DNA of 46,577 nt, from positions 1-46,577 of the forward strand of contig JAUVKF010000020.1 in NCBI GenBank assembly GCA_030596395.1, given 5' to 3'. The DNA is from Chlorobiota bacterium. Its GTDB lineage: Bacteria; Bacteroidota; Bacteroidia; Bacteroidales; F082. Position 1 is the stretch's first letter. Every line of letters begins with the position of its first letter. A program made the translations under genes and the position numbers. Below the pieces are notes generated by a model, which ran no database searches, was not told the DNA's origin, and was given only the letters and a program-made list of their open reading frames with translations. Of this stretch, positions 1-7,046 are shown one piece after another.

Positions 1-981
1 TTCGTCCAAAATCTGACCAATATAATTGTCAAGTCTTACTATGTTTTGAGCAAATGGAGAAGAATTACTGGTAGTAATTTCATCCATACCCTCATCAACA
101 ATCAGGTCGTAAACATTTGGCCAATAAGCCATGTAAAATGGATTGTCATCATTTGCTTTGCGCTTAATGAAATCCAACGCTTTTTCCTGGTGTTGGATAG
201 ATATTTTACGGTAGTCTTCAATAGTTACCGGAGCAATAGTTTCTCTTGCTTTTCCCCCTTTTTTACCTTCAATATCCATGATGTAACCATAAGGGCGGAA
301 AGTCTCGTCAACGAGGTAATTCTTTTCTGTCATCTCTGGTGTGTAACCTTTTGTTAATTGAGCAGCTTCACCTGATCTATGCCAAAAAATTGGAGGAAAT
401 TGGTTGTATAAGCTAAATTGTGCTTCATCAAAACCCTGGTTGTGCATATAGGCTTGTTCAATATCTCCCTGGTGCGCTTTCGCGAAAAATGCAGTATTGT
501 AACCTGCCTCAGACAGGACTTCTGCGATAGTCACTTCGTCAGCATGTAATTCGGCACCTTCCGGTGGGAATGCAACTGTATGCATACCCGTACGAACTGC
601 CAAACGGCCTGTTAATGCTGCTGCTCGTGTTGGAGTACAAGAAGGCTCAGAGTACATTCGCGTAAACGCAATGCCATCATCTGCCATTTTATTAAGTCGT
701 GGGGTATCGAAACCTCTCACTTTATTTAGCTCAGGCATTCCTACTTCACCAAGGCTGTTATCATCCCACATAATGTGGATAATGTTTGGCTTTTTACCAA
801 ACTTCTTTTCCAAAGCCTTTAGCTTTTTGTCTAATTCTTTGTCTTGTTCGGCCCATTGGTCACCAAACTGCTCTTGCAGGATTGCCTGCTCTGCATCGTG
901 GATAATTTCCTGTGCATTTGCTGAAAATGTGCCGGATAGCACAAGTACAGCAATTGCCAATACTAATTTTAATTGTTTCAT
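1..981 (-). CDS. Sulfatase (arylsulfatase-type), 3' end cut by window edge
   Basis: The N-terminal 327 codons are present; the gene runs off the left edge, so the C-terminus is missing. It starts at the ATG at 981 with a signal peptide (hydrophobic core LVLAIAVLVLSG ending ANAQ), so the protein is exported. An alkaline-phosphatase-like metal-site segment (IHIMWDDNSLGEVG) is followed by the sulfatase signature SCTPTRAAALTGR near 606-640 on the minus strand. Its Cys is the residue converted to formylglycine; the core C-x-P-x-R is intact, with Thr rather than the usual Ser at the fourth position. The family hydrolyses sulfate esters, typically of polysaccharides or small aryl sulfates. The substrate cannot be read from the sequence. 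A maturase (anSME or FGE) would be needed and is not in the window. The nearest downstream-facing gene (1104-1841) is on the same strand but separated. Confidence 0.92.
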   Translation of the reverse strand, partial: MKQLKLVLAIAVLVLSGTFSANAQEIIHDAEQAILQEQFGDQWAEQDKELDKKLKALEKKFGKKPNIIHIMWDDNSLGEVGMPELNKVRGFDTPRLNKMADDGIAFTRMYSEPSCTPTRAAALTGRLAVRTGMHTVAFPPEGAELHADEVTIAEVLSEAGYNTAFFAKAHQGDIEQAYMHNQGFDEAQFSLYNQFPPIFWHRSGEAAQLTKGYTPEMTEKNYLVDETFRPYGYIMDIEGKKGGKARETIAPVTIEDYRKISIQHQEKALDFIKRKANDDNPFYMAYWPNVYDLIVDEGMDEITTSNSSPFAQNIVRLDNYIGQILDE

Positions 982-1016
982 TTTATAAGGATTTAATGTT
1001 ATTTAGAATCATTCTA

Positions 1017-1024
1017 CAAAAGTA
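1017..1024 (-). promoter_or_regulatory. Predicted -7 promoter element of the sulfatase gene
   Basis: On the minus strand this reads TACTTTTG, an exact match to the Bacteroidota -7 consensus TAnnTTTG. It lies about 36 bases upstream of the sulfatase ATG. No good -33 TTTG is seen at the usual 19-20 base spacing, so the call rests on the -7 element alone. Confidence 0.45.
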
Positions 1025-1103
1025 GATTATTATTTGAAATTTGCTCAGATAATCATGAGTGCTTTGTTAAAAAAGCTAAATACGAACTGGATTAATTTTT
1101 CAC

Positions 1104-1841
1104 TTAATTATTTGAACTCCCCAACCAGAAAGTACCAACCGGAAATAGTTTATACGTTGCGACTCCTTCTTTTGTAAAAACCAGACCGTCACATATTTCA
1201 CGTGCTTTTTCTTCGTTTTCTGCATTCACAAAAAATACCATTCCGGGTATTTCATTGCGTTTTTCGAAAGCATTTTCAGCGGCAAAATAGGCATTCTCAA
1301 TTTTGCCCTCTTTCCAAAGATTAAGCACCTGATCGGATTGTTTTTCAGTAAATTGTTTCACTGTTGCTTCATCGGCTGTTAGAAACCAAACCGTAGCAAA
1401 TGAAAATTTCTTATCGACATCGGCAGCCGGTTTCCTGTCTAACCACTTGCCTCCAACAGGGTAAACATTGTATGTGGCGACCTTGTTCCGCACAAACGAC
1501 ATTTTATCGACGATGGCCTGAGCAGCAATCACACTCTTTGCTTTGATGAAAAACATCACAGAGGCCAGGGCAGCATCATTGTTCAATTGTATGTATTCGT
1601 AATTGTTCAGGTAGGCATTTTCGATTACACCATCAGCAAAAAGCTGATTGAACTCTTCTACCTGTTCAGGAAGATAATTCATCACATAATTGTGATCATC
1701 GGTTAAAACATCCCACACAACGGCATAATTATTCGATACAATTTCTACTGTTGTTGTTTTGGTTTCTTTTTGTTTTTTCGTTCCCTGATTGTCACAACTT
1801 ACCATGGCAATCACGATTAATAGGGCTAAAATTTTTCTCAT
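1104..1841 (-). CDS. Lipoprotein with two tandem YCII/dimeric alpha-beta-barrel-like domains
   Basis: The 245 aa product has a lipoprotein signal (IAMVSC, lipid Cys16), so it is probably anchored in the envelope facing the periplasm or exterior. The mature part is two copies of one ~95 aa domain, roughly residues 39-134 and 148-240. Both end in nearly the same motif, VATYNVYPVGGKWL (121-134) and VATYKLFPVGTFWL (227-240), and share an 'IENAY' segment in mid-domain. The pattern of alternating strands and helices plus the terminal PVG-F/W motif resembles YCII-related or muconolactone-isomerase-like ferredoxin folds; that assignment is inference. Those folds usually dimerise, so an internally duplicated protein could form the dimer in one chain. 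No catalytic role can be assigned. Confidence 0.7.
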   Translation of the reverse strand: MRKILALLIVIAMVSCDNQGTKKQKETKTTTVEIVSNNYAVVWDVLTDDHNYVMNYLPEQVEEFNQLFADGVIENAYLNNYEYIQLNNDAALASVMFFIKAKSVIAAQAIVDKMSFVRNKVATYNVYPVGGKWLDRKPAADVDKKFSFATVWFLTADEATVKQFTEKQSDQVLNLWKEGKIENAYFAAENAFEKRNEIPGMVFFVNAENEEKAREICDGLVFTKEGVATYKLFPVGTFWLGSSNN

Positions 1842-2026
1842 TTGATTAAATATTTAATTGATAATTGGATTATTTTTTCTTACATTTTAGTTTTTAAGAC
1901 ACAGCGGACACTGTGGAACAGCCAGTTTGAAAGCGTGTCCAAAGGAAGGATTCTTCACTCCCTTCCCGCTTGGCCAACGCAAATCCGTTCAGAATAACAA
2001 ATGTGGCGTTTTGTAAAGGACTTACT

Positions 2027-3328
2027 CTACCTGAAGCTAAATTCTTCATCATAAATATCATATTGATTGACACCTTTTATTTTTAGTTGTTTTATCAATG
2101 ATTTCTTCAAAGCTTCAGGTCCACAAATTAAAAATGCATATTTTTTGAAGTTAGCAATGCCCAAACCATCTGCGGTGATAAATCCTTTATCATTTGATAC
2201 CCAAACAGAAAATTCAAAATTTGAATTTTGATCAGCAAGTAATTTTAACTCACTTTTACAGTTCGCTTCGCTATGATCGGATACGCACCAGATTAACTTA
2301 ACTTTTTGATCAGTAATATCATTTGCCAGGGAAAGAAAAGGAGTAATGCCGATTCCACCTGCAATCCATACCTGGTCGTTTTTTGAAATATGCTGATTGG
2401 TGAAATGTCCGAAAGGGCCTTCCACTTTTGCCAGATCGCCGGCCTTTAGTTTGTCGGCAATGTTGTCTGTGTAATCTCCCAATCCTTTGATAACCAGTCG
2501 CAGGTTTTCATCTGAAGGATGACTGCTAATGGTGAAAGGATGTTGTTCCCTTTTGCTTATTGAAGGGAATGTAAAAAAGGCAAATTGACCGGCTGCAAAA
2601 TTTAAGACTTTATTAGCAGGTTTTAGTATCAGCTCTGCTGTTTTTGCATCCAGGCTTTTAATACTGCTAATGGAATAGTTGAGCTTTTTATTAAATAAGT
2701 TATACAGAAAAACCCTGTAAATCCAGGCTGCAATACCAAGAATAGACATTCCAAAAACATACACCCTGGTGATTGGTAATTCCTTGATTAAACTAAATAC
2801 CATAAATCCATGCATGACTGCCATCACATAAAACACGCCCATCAATTTATGGATATTGATCCATTTGTTATAGGCTATCTTTTTCTTGAAAAAAGGAACT
2901 GCAGAGATAATAACACCGAGTAATATTAAAATAAGTGCATAGAAACCAAGTGGTTTCCCCGGATTAAACTCTGATAAATCCCTGGGGACAAAAACAAAAT
3001 GCAAAATGAGAAGGCACACGGCAATAATTGCCGAGCGACGGTGAATGAGATACATTTTGTCGAGCCCGCCAAAAAGCCTTTCGACCCATCTGGCCCGTGT
3101 GGCCATTAAGAAATTGGCCGCAAATACGGTAACCACCCATGATGAAAATATTTCACCAATTATTCTGTTAATGTTAATACCAGTAGTGTTTGTATAAGTT
3201 CCGAACAACAGTGTATCCGATGATTCTTCTAAAAATGCACCTTTAAAGAAATAAAGGTCAATTGCCCAAAATAGAAGATGGATGCCGATGATTATTGGAA
3301 AATAAATTTCCTGTTTAAGAATGCGCAT
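2027..3328 (-). CDS. Ferric-reductase-like transmembrane flavocytochrome (FNR-type)
   Basis: A 433 aa membrane oxidoreductase. The N-terminal half (about residues 8-210) has six or so hydrophobic segments and four histidines suited to binding two haems (H96, H110, H160, H173; spacing 14 and 13). The C-terminal half is a ferredoxin-NADP reductase module: flavin-binding motif HPFTIS (263-268), NAD(P)-binding glycine motif GGIGITP (324-330), and a late CGPEAL motif near residue 400. The architecture is that of ferric reductase/NADPH-oxidase-like proteins that carry electrons from cytosolic NAD(P)H across the membrane. The acceptor could be ferric iron, another metal or oxygen, and cannot be told from sequence. 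The marR gene ends 53 bases upstream on the same strand, so the two are probably co-transcribed and the reductase is the likely target of that regulator. Confidence 0.85.
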   Translation of the reverse strand: MRILKQEIYFPIIIGIHLLFWAIDLYFFKGAFLEESSDTLLFGTYTNTTGININRIIGEIFSSWVVTVFAANFLMATRARWVERLFGGLDKMYLIHRRSAIIAVCLLILHFVFVPRDLSEFNPGKPLGFYALILILLGVIISAVPFFKKKIAYNKWINIHKLMGVFYVMAVMHGFMVFSLIKELPITRVYVFGMSILGIAAWIYRVFLYNLFNKKLNYSISSIKSLDAKTAELILKPANKVLNFAAGQFAFFTFPSISKREQHPFTISSHPSDENLRLVIKGLGDYTDNIADKLKAGDLAKVEGPFGHFTNQHISKNDQVWIAGGIGITPFLSLANDITDQKVKLIWCVSDHSEANCKSELKLLADQNSNFEFSVWVSNDKGFITADGLGIANFKKYAFLICGPEALKKSLIKQLKIKGVNQYDIYDEEFSFR

Positions 3329-3381
3329 AAGTTTATTTATGTTGTCAATATTTGATGCAGCAAATATAAAGTAAAAAAAAA

Positions 3382-3819
3382 CTAAAAACCCTGGTTATGT
3401 TTTATGATTTTTATCATAATTCGCATACCTTCTTCATACTCTTCTTTTGTTAGGCATTCGGTTGCTTTTTGAAGCTCTTTTCCAACGTCAGGGATCAGTT
3501 CATCAAATAATTTTAATCCATTGTTTGTAATATGGATTTCCCATGCTCTTCTATCACTTGCTCTGGGCTTCCTTTCAACATAAGCTTCCCTTTCAAGAAT
3601 ATCTACCATCCTTGTGATTACTGCATTTTCTTTTACGGTCAAATGCGCAAGTTCCGACATATTCATCGCACCATGGAATTTAAGCATTTCGAGTACGGCA
3701 AGTTGCTCTAAAGTTATTTTGCTACCTAATTCATGTATCCGATGATGCATTCGTCTGCGCATCAATTGCGATGCTATATGCATTTGAGCGCCTATTGATT
3801 TATCTCTGGGGGTTTTCAT
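3382..3819 (-). CDS. MarR family transcriptional regulator
   Basis: A 145 aa winged-helix protein of typical MarR length. The recognition-helix region (MNMSELAHLTVKENAVITR) is followed by the wing (VERKPRASDRRAWEIHITN) with the family's D-R-R motif. It likely senses a small molecule or redox state and controls itself and the flavocytochrome gene 53 bases downstream. Its upstream region is unusual: 3820-3869 is a decayed copy of the 3' end of the thioesterase gene found intact at 5624-6106, and the start region of this gene is repeated at 5530-5613. Relative to the intact thioesterase, a few substitutions there create TACTTTTG, a good -7 element. Confidence 0.9.
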   Translation of the reverse strand: MKTPRDKSIGAQMHIASQLMRRRMHHRIHELGSKITLEQLAVLEMLKFHGAMNMSELAHLTVKENAVITRMVDILEREAYVERKPRASDRRAWEIHITNNGLKLFDELIPDVGKELQKATECLTKEEYEEGMRIMIKIIKHNQGF

Positions 3820-3869
3820 TATTTATGAATTATAGGTTATCTTCTGCAAAAGTATCATATCCCGGATAA
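3778..3869. repeat. Direct repeat copy A: duplicated thioesterase-end/marR-start junction
   Basis: These 92 bases match 5572-5663 with no gap (constant offset 1794) and about eight substitutions, roughly 91% identity by eye. The segment holds the start of marR and the last codons of an upstream thioesterase (decoded ending ..YPGYDTFAEDNL). The intact thioesterase ends ..YPGYETFIEDNL. The two copies bracket the DUF4143 ATPase gene. Confidence 0.85.
3847..3854 (-). promoter_or_regulatory. Predicted -7 element of marR inside a decayed thioesterase remnant
   Basis: The minus strand reads TACTTTTG, matching TAnnTTTG, 28 bases upstream of the marR ATG. The homologous position in the intact thioesterase 3' end (5641-5648) reads AACTTTTA and is not a promoter match. 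The nearest CAAA (a -33 TTTG on the minus strand) is at 3877-3880, a spacing of 22, slightly long. Confidence 0.4.
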
Positions 3870-3904
3870 TACCAGACAAACACACTTTCGAATGAAAGTA
3901 TTTA

Positions 3905-5275
3905 TTAATAAGGAGATGAATTAATAATTTCAGGTAGTACAAAACACATGTATAATGGCAAAGAAATTAAATTATAATTAAGGACTTCTGTTGAATTTCC
4001 TATCCTTACTTTTGTTGAGAGCTTTCCGAAATTAGGTGTATCAAGATTAAAGCGAATACCGGTTTTCAGGTTTTTCTCCAACAAGTAAACATGTAAGGAT
4101 TTTAATGAACCGGTTTTGCCGGCTTTAACTTCAACAGGGAAAATATTATTGTTATGCTGAAAAAGATAATCAATTTCTGCATTGGCATTTTTCTTTTCCC
4201 TCATCCAATAATAAACCTTTGAATCTATATAAGACCTTTCAACAGATAACAACTCCTGGCCAACAAACTGCTCGGCCAACGCCCCTTCATTCATTGTAAT
4301 AAGATCTTGGATGATAACTAACTGAATATTCCCAATACTATTAACGAGCCCGATATCAAAAAAAAGTGGTTTGAAGACATCATTTTTGAGGTTATTGGAT
4401 ATTGGTACGCCCCTGGTATTTGAATAGCGGACAAGATGAACTATCCGCGATAACTCAAGTTTGCGAAATGCCTCTTTCAAATTAACCGAACGAATATCTT
4501 TGCTGACATTCGAATACTTCACCTTCTTACCCACATTTTTTGCACTGTAGAGCATTACCAGTTCCAGAAATTCCTGTTGTTTGCGTGTACCATATTTTGA
4601 AAAATCATATTTTAATGATGTAATAATATTACTATGAACACGTGAAGTTTCAACGAGTTTTTTATCAGAAATATAGTGTTTCACGGCCTCTGGCATTCCG
4701 CCGACAAAAAAATAAATGCGTAAGTACTCAAGTAATTTTTGATGCAATAACTCACTAAAATTATCTCCCGGCCTGTACTTTAAAAGATAATTAATCAGTT
4801 TTTGCTCCCCTGAATTTATTAAGAATTCCTTAAAACTCATGGGGTACATATAAAGAAACTCTATTCTGCCAACCGGCATGGGATATTTCATTTCACTTAA
4901 TGTATGATCAAGAAGCGAACCGGCAGCAATAACGTGCAACTCAGGCATTTCCTCATAAAAATAACGCAGCAGGGCGATGGCCTCCGGACAAGATTGTATT
5001 TCATCAATGAACAGCAGGGTTTTCCCCGGAACTATTTCCACATTAAAATAAAGACTTAACTCCGTAATCAATAACTTTATATTGTTTTTTGATAAAACAG
5101 CACAAAGTTCCTTTTGGGATTCAAGGTTAATCTTTATGAAGTTCGAAAAATTCTCCCTGGCAAAATGCTCAATTGTATAAGTTTTCCCAACCTGTCGTGC
5201 ACCACGAATAAGTAATGGCTTTCTTGTTTCGCGGTCTTTCCACTCAACAAGCGAATGCGTTATCTCTCTTTCCAT
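3905..5275 (-). CDS. AAA-type ATPase with C-terminal DUF4143 domain
   Basis: A 456 aa cytosolic ATPase of the large AAA_14/DUF4143 family. Walker A is GARQVGKT (residues 25-32), Walker B is LLFIDE (86-91), and a sensor-like IAAGSLL segment (115-121) follows. The C-terminal part has the DUF4143 hallmark with a nuclease-like pattern: AEIDYLF, then FPVEVKAGKTGSLKSL (E..VK motif). Family members are abundant and mobile in Bacteroidota and archaea, and their function is not established. The gene lies between two copies of the thioesterase/marR junction and has its own promoter followed by three phased repeats, so it looks like an acquired, self-regulated unit. The start at 5275 is supported by length and by the downstream Walker A spacing. 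Confidence 0.88.
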   Translation of the reverse strand: MEREITHSLVEWKDRETRKPLLIRGARQVGKTYTIEHFARENFSNFIKINLESQKELCAVLSKNNIKLLITELSLYFNVEIVPGKTLLFIDEIQSCPEAIALLRYFYEEMPELHVIAAGSLLDHTLSEMKYPMPVGRIEFLYMYPMSFKEFLINSGEQKLINYLLKYRPGDNFSELLHQKLLEYLRIYFFVGGMPEAVKHYISDKKLVETSRVHSNIITSLKYDFSKYGTRKQQEFLELVMLYSAKNVGKKVKYSNVSKDIRSVNLKEAFRKLELSRIVHLVRYSNTRGVPISNNLKNDVFKPLFFDIGLVNSIGNIQLVIIQDLITMNEGALAEQFVGQELLSVERSYIDSKVYYWMREKKNANAEIDYLFQHNNNIFPVEVKAGKTGSLKSLHVYLLEKNLKTGIRFNLDTPNFGKLSTKVRIGNSTEVLNYNLISLPLYMCFVLPEIINSSPY

Positions 5276-5311
5276 CTTGAATTATTTCCGTTTCATTTCT
5301 ACTAAATCACC

Positions 5312-5391
5312 ATTGTGTATCGACTACTATATGTCATTTAACTATTGTATTCTGACACATAATATGCTATAAGACTATTGTGTTTCGACAA
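5312..5391 (-). promoter_or_regulatory. Three phased repeats (putative operators) upstream of the ATPase gene
   Basis: On the minus strand, three related ~17-base units occur: TGTCGAAACACAATAGT (ends near 5375), TGTCAGAATACAATAGT (near 5343) and GTCGATACACAATGGT (near 5311). Their shared ACAAT cores are 32 and 33 bases apart, close to three helical turns, so the sites would lie on one face of the DNA. The first overlaps the -7 element and predicted start site. They are imperfect direct repeats, not palindromes. Binding by the ATPase itself or by a host regulator is inference. Confidence 0.55.
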
Positions 5392-5418
5392 ATATATAAA
5401 TAAAAACGAAAGGATCAA
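5389..5418 (-). promoter_or_regulatory. Promoter of the DUF4143 ATPase gene
   Basis: On the minus strand, TTG (5416-5418), a 19-base spacer and TATATTTG (5389-5396) form a full Bacteroidota -33/-7 promoter. The predicted start is near 5382, leaving a leader of about 105 bases that carries the three repeats. Confidence 0.65.
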
Positions 5419-5529
5419 GCATTTCCTATTTATTATTTTAACGACCAATGAGAGAAGTCCGCCCGAACCGGACAGGCAATTATTTGGTAATGGAAGAGGA
5501 TAACAAATTATTGTTATAGTATAGTAAAA

Positions 5530-5613
5530 AATGAGGTGGTGAATTCTCCTCCTTAACAATTGTGAAGCAAGATGCATTTGAGCGCCTATTGATTTATCTC
5601 TGGGAGTTTCCAT
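5530..5613 (-). pseudogene. Truncated marR remnant (first ~27 codons)
   Basis: From the ATG at 5613 the reading gives METPRDKSIGAQMHLASQL and then LRRRIHH, matching the start of the intact MarR at 3382-3819 (MKTPRDKSIGAQMHIASQL). Similarity stops around 5530; the frame then continues into unrelated residues until a stop near 5338. Many differences from the intact copy are silent or conservative, so the copies are not a very recent duplication. The fragment sits 10 bases after the thioesterase stop, the position where an intact marR would be expected. It is most likely the stump left when the ATPase-bearing segment was inserted. Confidence 0.8.
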
Positions 5614-5663
5614 TATTTATGAATTATAGGTTATCTTCAATAAAAGTTTCATATCCAGGATAA
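5572..5663. repeat. Direct repeat copy B: thioesterase end and marR-remnant start
   Basis: This is the partner of 3778-3869, about 91% identical with no indel. It includes the functional 3' end of the thioesterase gene (stop at 5624-5626) and the start of the truncated marR. The intervening 1.7 kb holds the DUF4143 ATPase and its promoter. Confidence 0.85.
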
Positions 5664-6106
5664 CTCAGCTTCTCCTTCGCAACATCCTCAGGAAATGTAT
5701 AATAAGTCACTTCAGCTTTTGCACATAATTCGCCGTTTGGGCAGTACAATTCCACATCTACATCCGCCAGGTTCCGGCGCATCCCTTTTAGTTTTGCTTT
5801 GATTTTGATATTTCCTTCATTGGTTGGCACTGACCGTAAAAAACGGGCATTCATGGCTGAAGTAACCCCGGCAGTTTTCAATTTTACCTGAACCAGCCAG
5901 GCTGCAATTTCATCCATTAACGTTGATTGTATTCCTCCGTGTAGAACATTAAAATAACCCTGTAAAAAGCCACGGGGTTCCCAATCGCAGATGATGTAAT
6001 CGCCATCCTCATAAAATTCCATCCGGAGTCCATTTTCATTTTTTGGTGAGCAGGCAAAGCAGTTATAACCTTCTACTTTGCTATAAGGGTTGTTCAGCTT
6101 TCTCAT
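5624..6106 (-). CDS. PaaI-like hotdog-fold thioesterase
   Basis: A 160 aa single-domain protein. The central hotdog motif GGIQSTLMDEIAAWLV (near residues 57-72), with H-G-G preceding the long helix and an acidic residue in it, fits the PaaI/4HBT family of acyl-CoA or acyl-protein thioesterases. The N-terminal segment NCFACSPKNENGLRM is the typical C-F-x-C-G/S lead-in of the PaaI_thioesterase subgroup. The substrate is unknown. Its start overlaps the stop of the upstream MORN-repeat gene by four bases (6103-6106), so the two are translationally coupled. A marR gene originally followed 10 bases downstream. Confidence 0.87.
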   Translation of the reverse strand: MRKLNNPYSKVEGYNCFACSPKNENGLRMEFYEDGDYIICDWEPRGFLQGYFNVLHGGIQSTLMDEIAAWLVQVKLKTAGVTSAMNARFLRSVPTNEGNIKIKAKLKGMRRNLADVDVELYCPNGELCAKAEVTYYTFPEDVAKEKLSYPGYETFIEDNL

Positions 6107-6846
6107 TTGGCAACACCCTTTTTATATTTAGTTACCTTAAGTTCAGAGCCATCTTCACCATATTCAATCCATTTACCGTGTTTCAGGCCGTTTTTGTAAA
6201 TGCCTTTTTCGCGGATATTACCGTCCTGGTAATATTTGTTTAATTCTCCAACCGGCACATTGTTTTCATAATATTGCTCGGTTTTCACTGCTCCATCAGG
6301 ATAATAGCTACGTTGCCAGCCGTGGAACAGCCCTTTTTTGTAGCTATAAATAGCGACAAAATTCCCGTTGTGGTCAAACCATTTTGTATCGCCTTCGCGT
6401 TCGCCATTCACAAAACTGGCTTGTTCCTGCACACCTCCCCTTTCATAGTACACACGCCGAACGCCATCCAGTTTACCACGGCTGTAATTTTCTTCAAGTT
6501 GCGGCTTTCCACCAGGATTATACTTCATTAACTTACCGTGTAAACTATCATTCAAATATTCTGATTGTTCAAGCAAACTGCCTCGCCGGTTGATCTTGAC
6601 AAAAATTCCATTCTTTAAACCTTCTTTGTAAGTTTCAATAATGTGAATACGTCCATTTGGAAAGGCTGTTATCCAGTTTCCTGTGCGTTGATAGTCAGCA
6701 AAATATCCCGAAAAATGCATGCCGCCATAATCAATTTCGAAACGGCCAGTTTCAATGGTATCGGGCAATACCTCGGTAATGTCCTGGGCTAAAATTATTT
6801 GTGAAGACACAGCAAATGTGAAAACAAGTAAAAGAAACTTTTTCAT
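6103..6846 (-). CDS. Secreted MORN-repeat (YwqK-like) protein
   Basis: A 247 aa protein with a signal peptide (KFLLLVFTFAVSSQIILAQ), followed by seven or eight ~22-residue MORN_2-type repeats of the form G.w..y..G.l....y..G, for example GRIHIIETYKEGLKNG and GKWIEYGEDGSELKVTKYKKG. Bacteroidota carry many such proteins, often auto-named 'YwqK family antitoxin'; there is no toxin partner here, so that name should not be taken as function. The repeats probably form an elongated beta sheet in the periplasm or outside the cell. It overlaps the thioesterase gene by four bases and shares its transcript. Confidence 0.8.
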   Translation of the reverse strand: MKKFLLLVFTFAVSSQIILAQDITEVLPDTIETGRFEIDYGGMHFSGYFADYQRTGNWITAFPNGRIHIIETYKEGLKNGIFVKINRRGSLLEQSEYLNDSLHGKLMKYNPGGKPQLEENYSRGKLDGVRRVYYERGGVQEQASFVNGEREGDTKWFDHNGNFVAIYSYKKGLFHGWQRSYYPDGAVKTEQYYENNVPVGELNKYYQDGNIREKGIYKNGLKHGKWIEYGEDGSELKVTKYKKGVAK

Positions 6847-6942
6847 ATTGGATTTTTTGGTAAAAGTAAATCAAAGCTTTGAGAAACTGCTTGGAATTTA
6901 TCCTTCAGTTTTCTTATGTGTCTTTTTAGCCATTTCATCGTT

Positions 6943-6960
6943 ATCCCGAGGCCTCGGGAT
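6943..6960. repeat. Perfect 18-bp palindrome in the MORN/rimO gap
   Basis: ATCCCGAGGCCTCGGGAT is perfectly self-complementary. It lies in the 200-base gap between the MORN gene and rimO, followed by TGCTTCGATCTGACA. That wording resembles a worn copy of the dispersed palindromic repeat at 21513-21593. Confidence 0.7.
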
Positions 6961-7046
6961 GCTTCGATCTGACAAAAAATACATCATAATAAATTCTCCC
7001 AAAGGGATGCTTTTGGCATAAAAACATAAACCAAACAGTTTCTGAC

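Noticed and set aside
5338..5613. A 91 aa reading frame on the minus strand as a real small gene
   Set aside because: Only the first ~27 codons match MarR; the rest is unrelated low-complexity translation. Treated as a truncated pseudogene.
6103..6846. MORN-repeat protein as an antitoxin of a toxin-antitoxin pair
   Set aside because: It has a signal peptide and its partner gene is a thioesterase; no toxin-like gene is adjacent.
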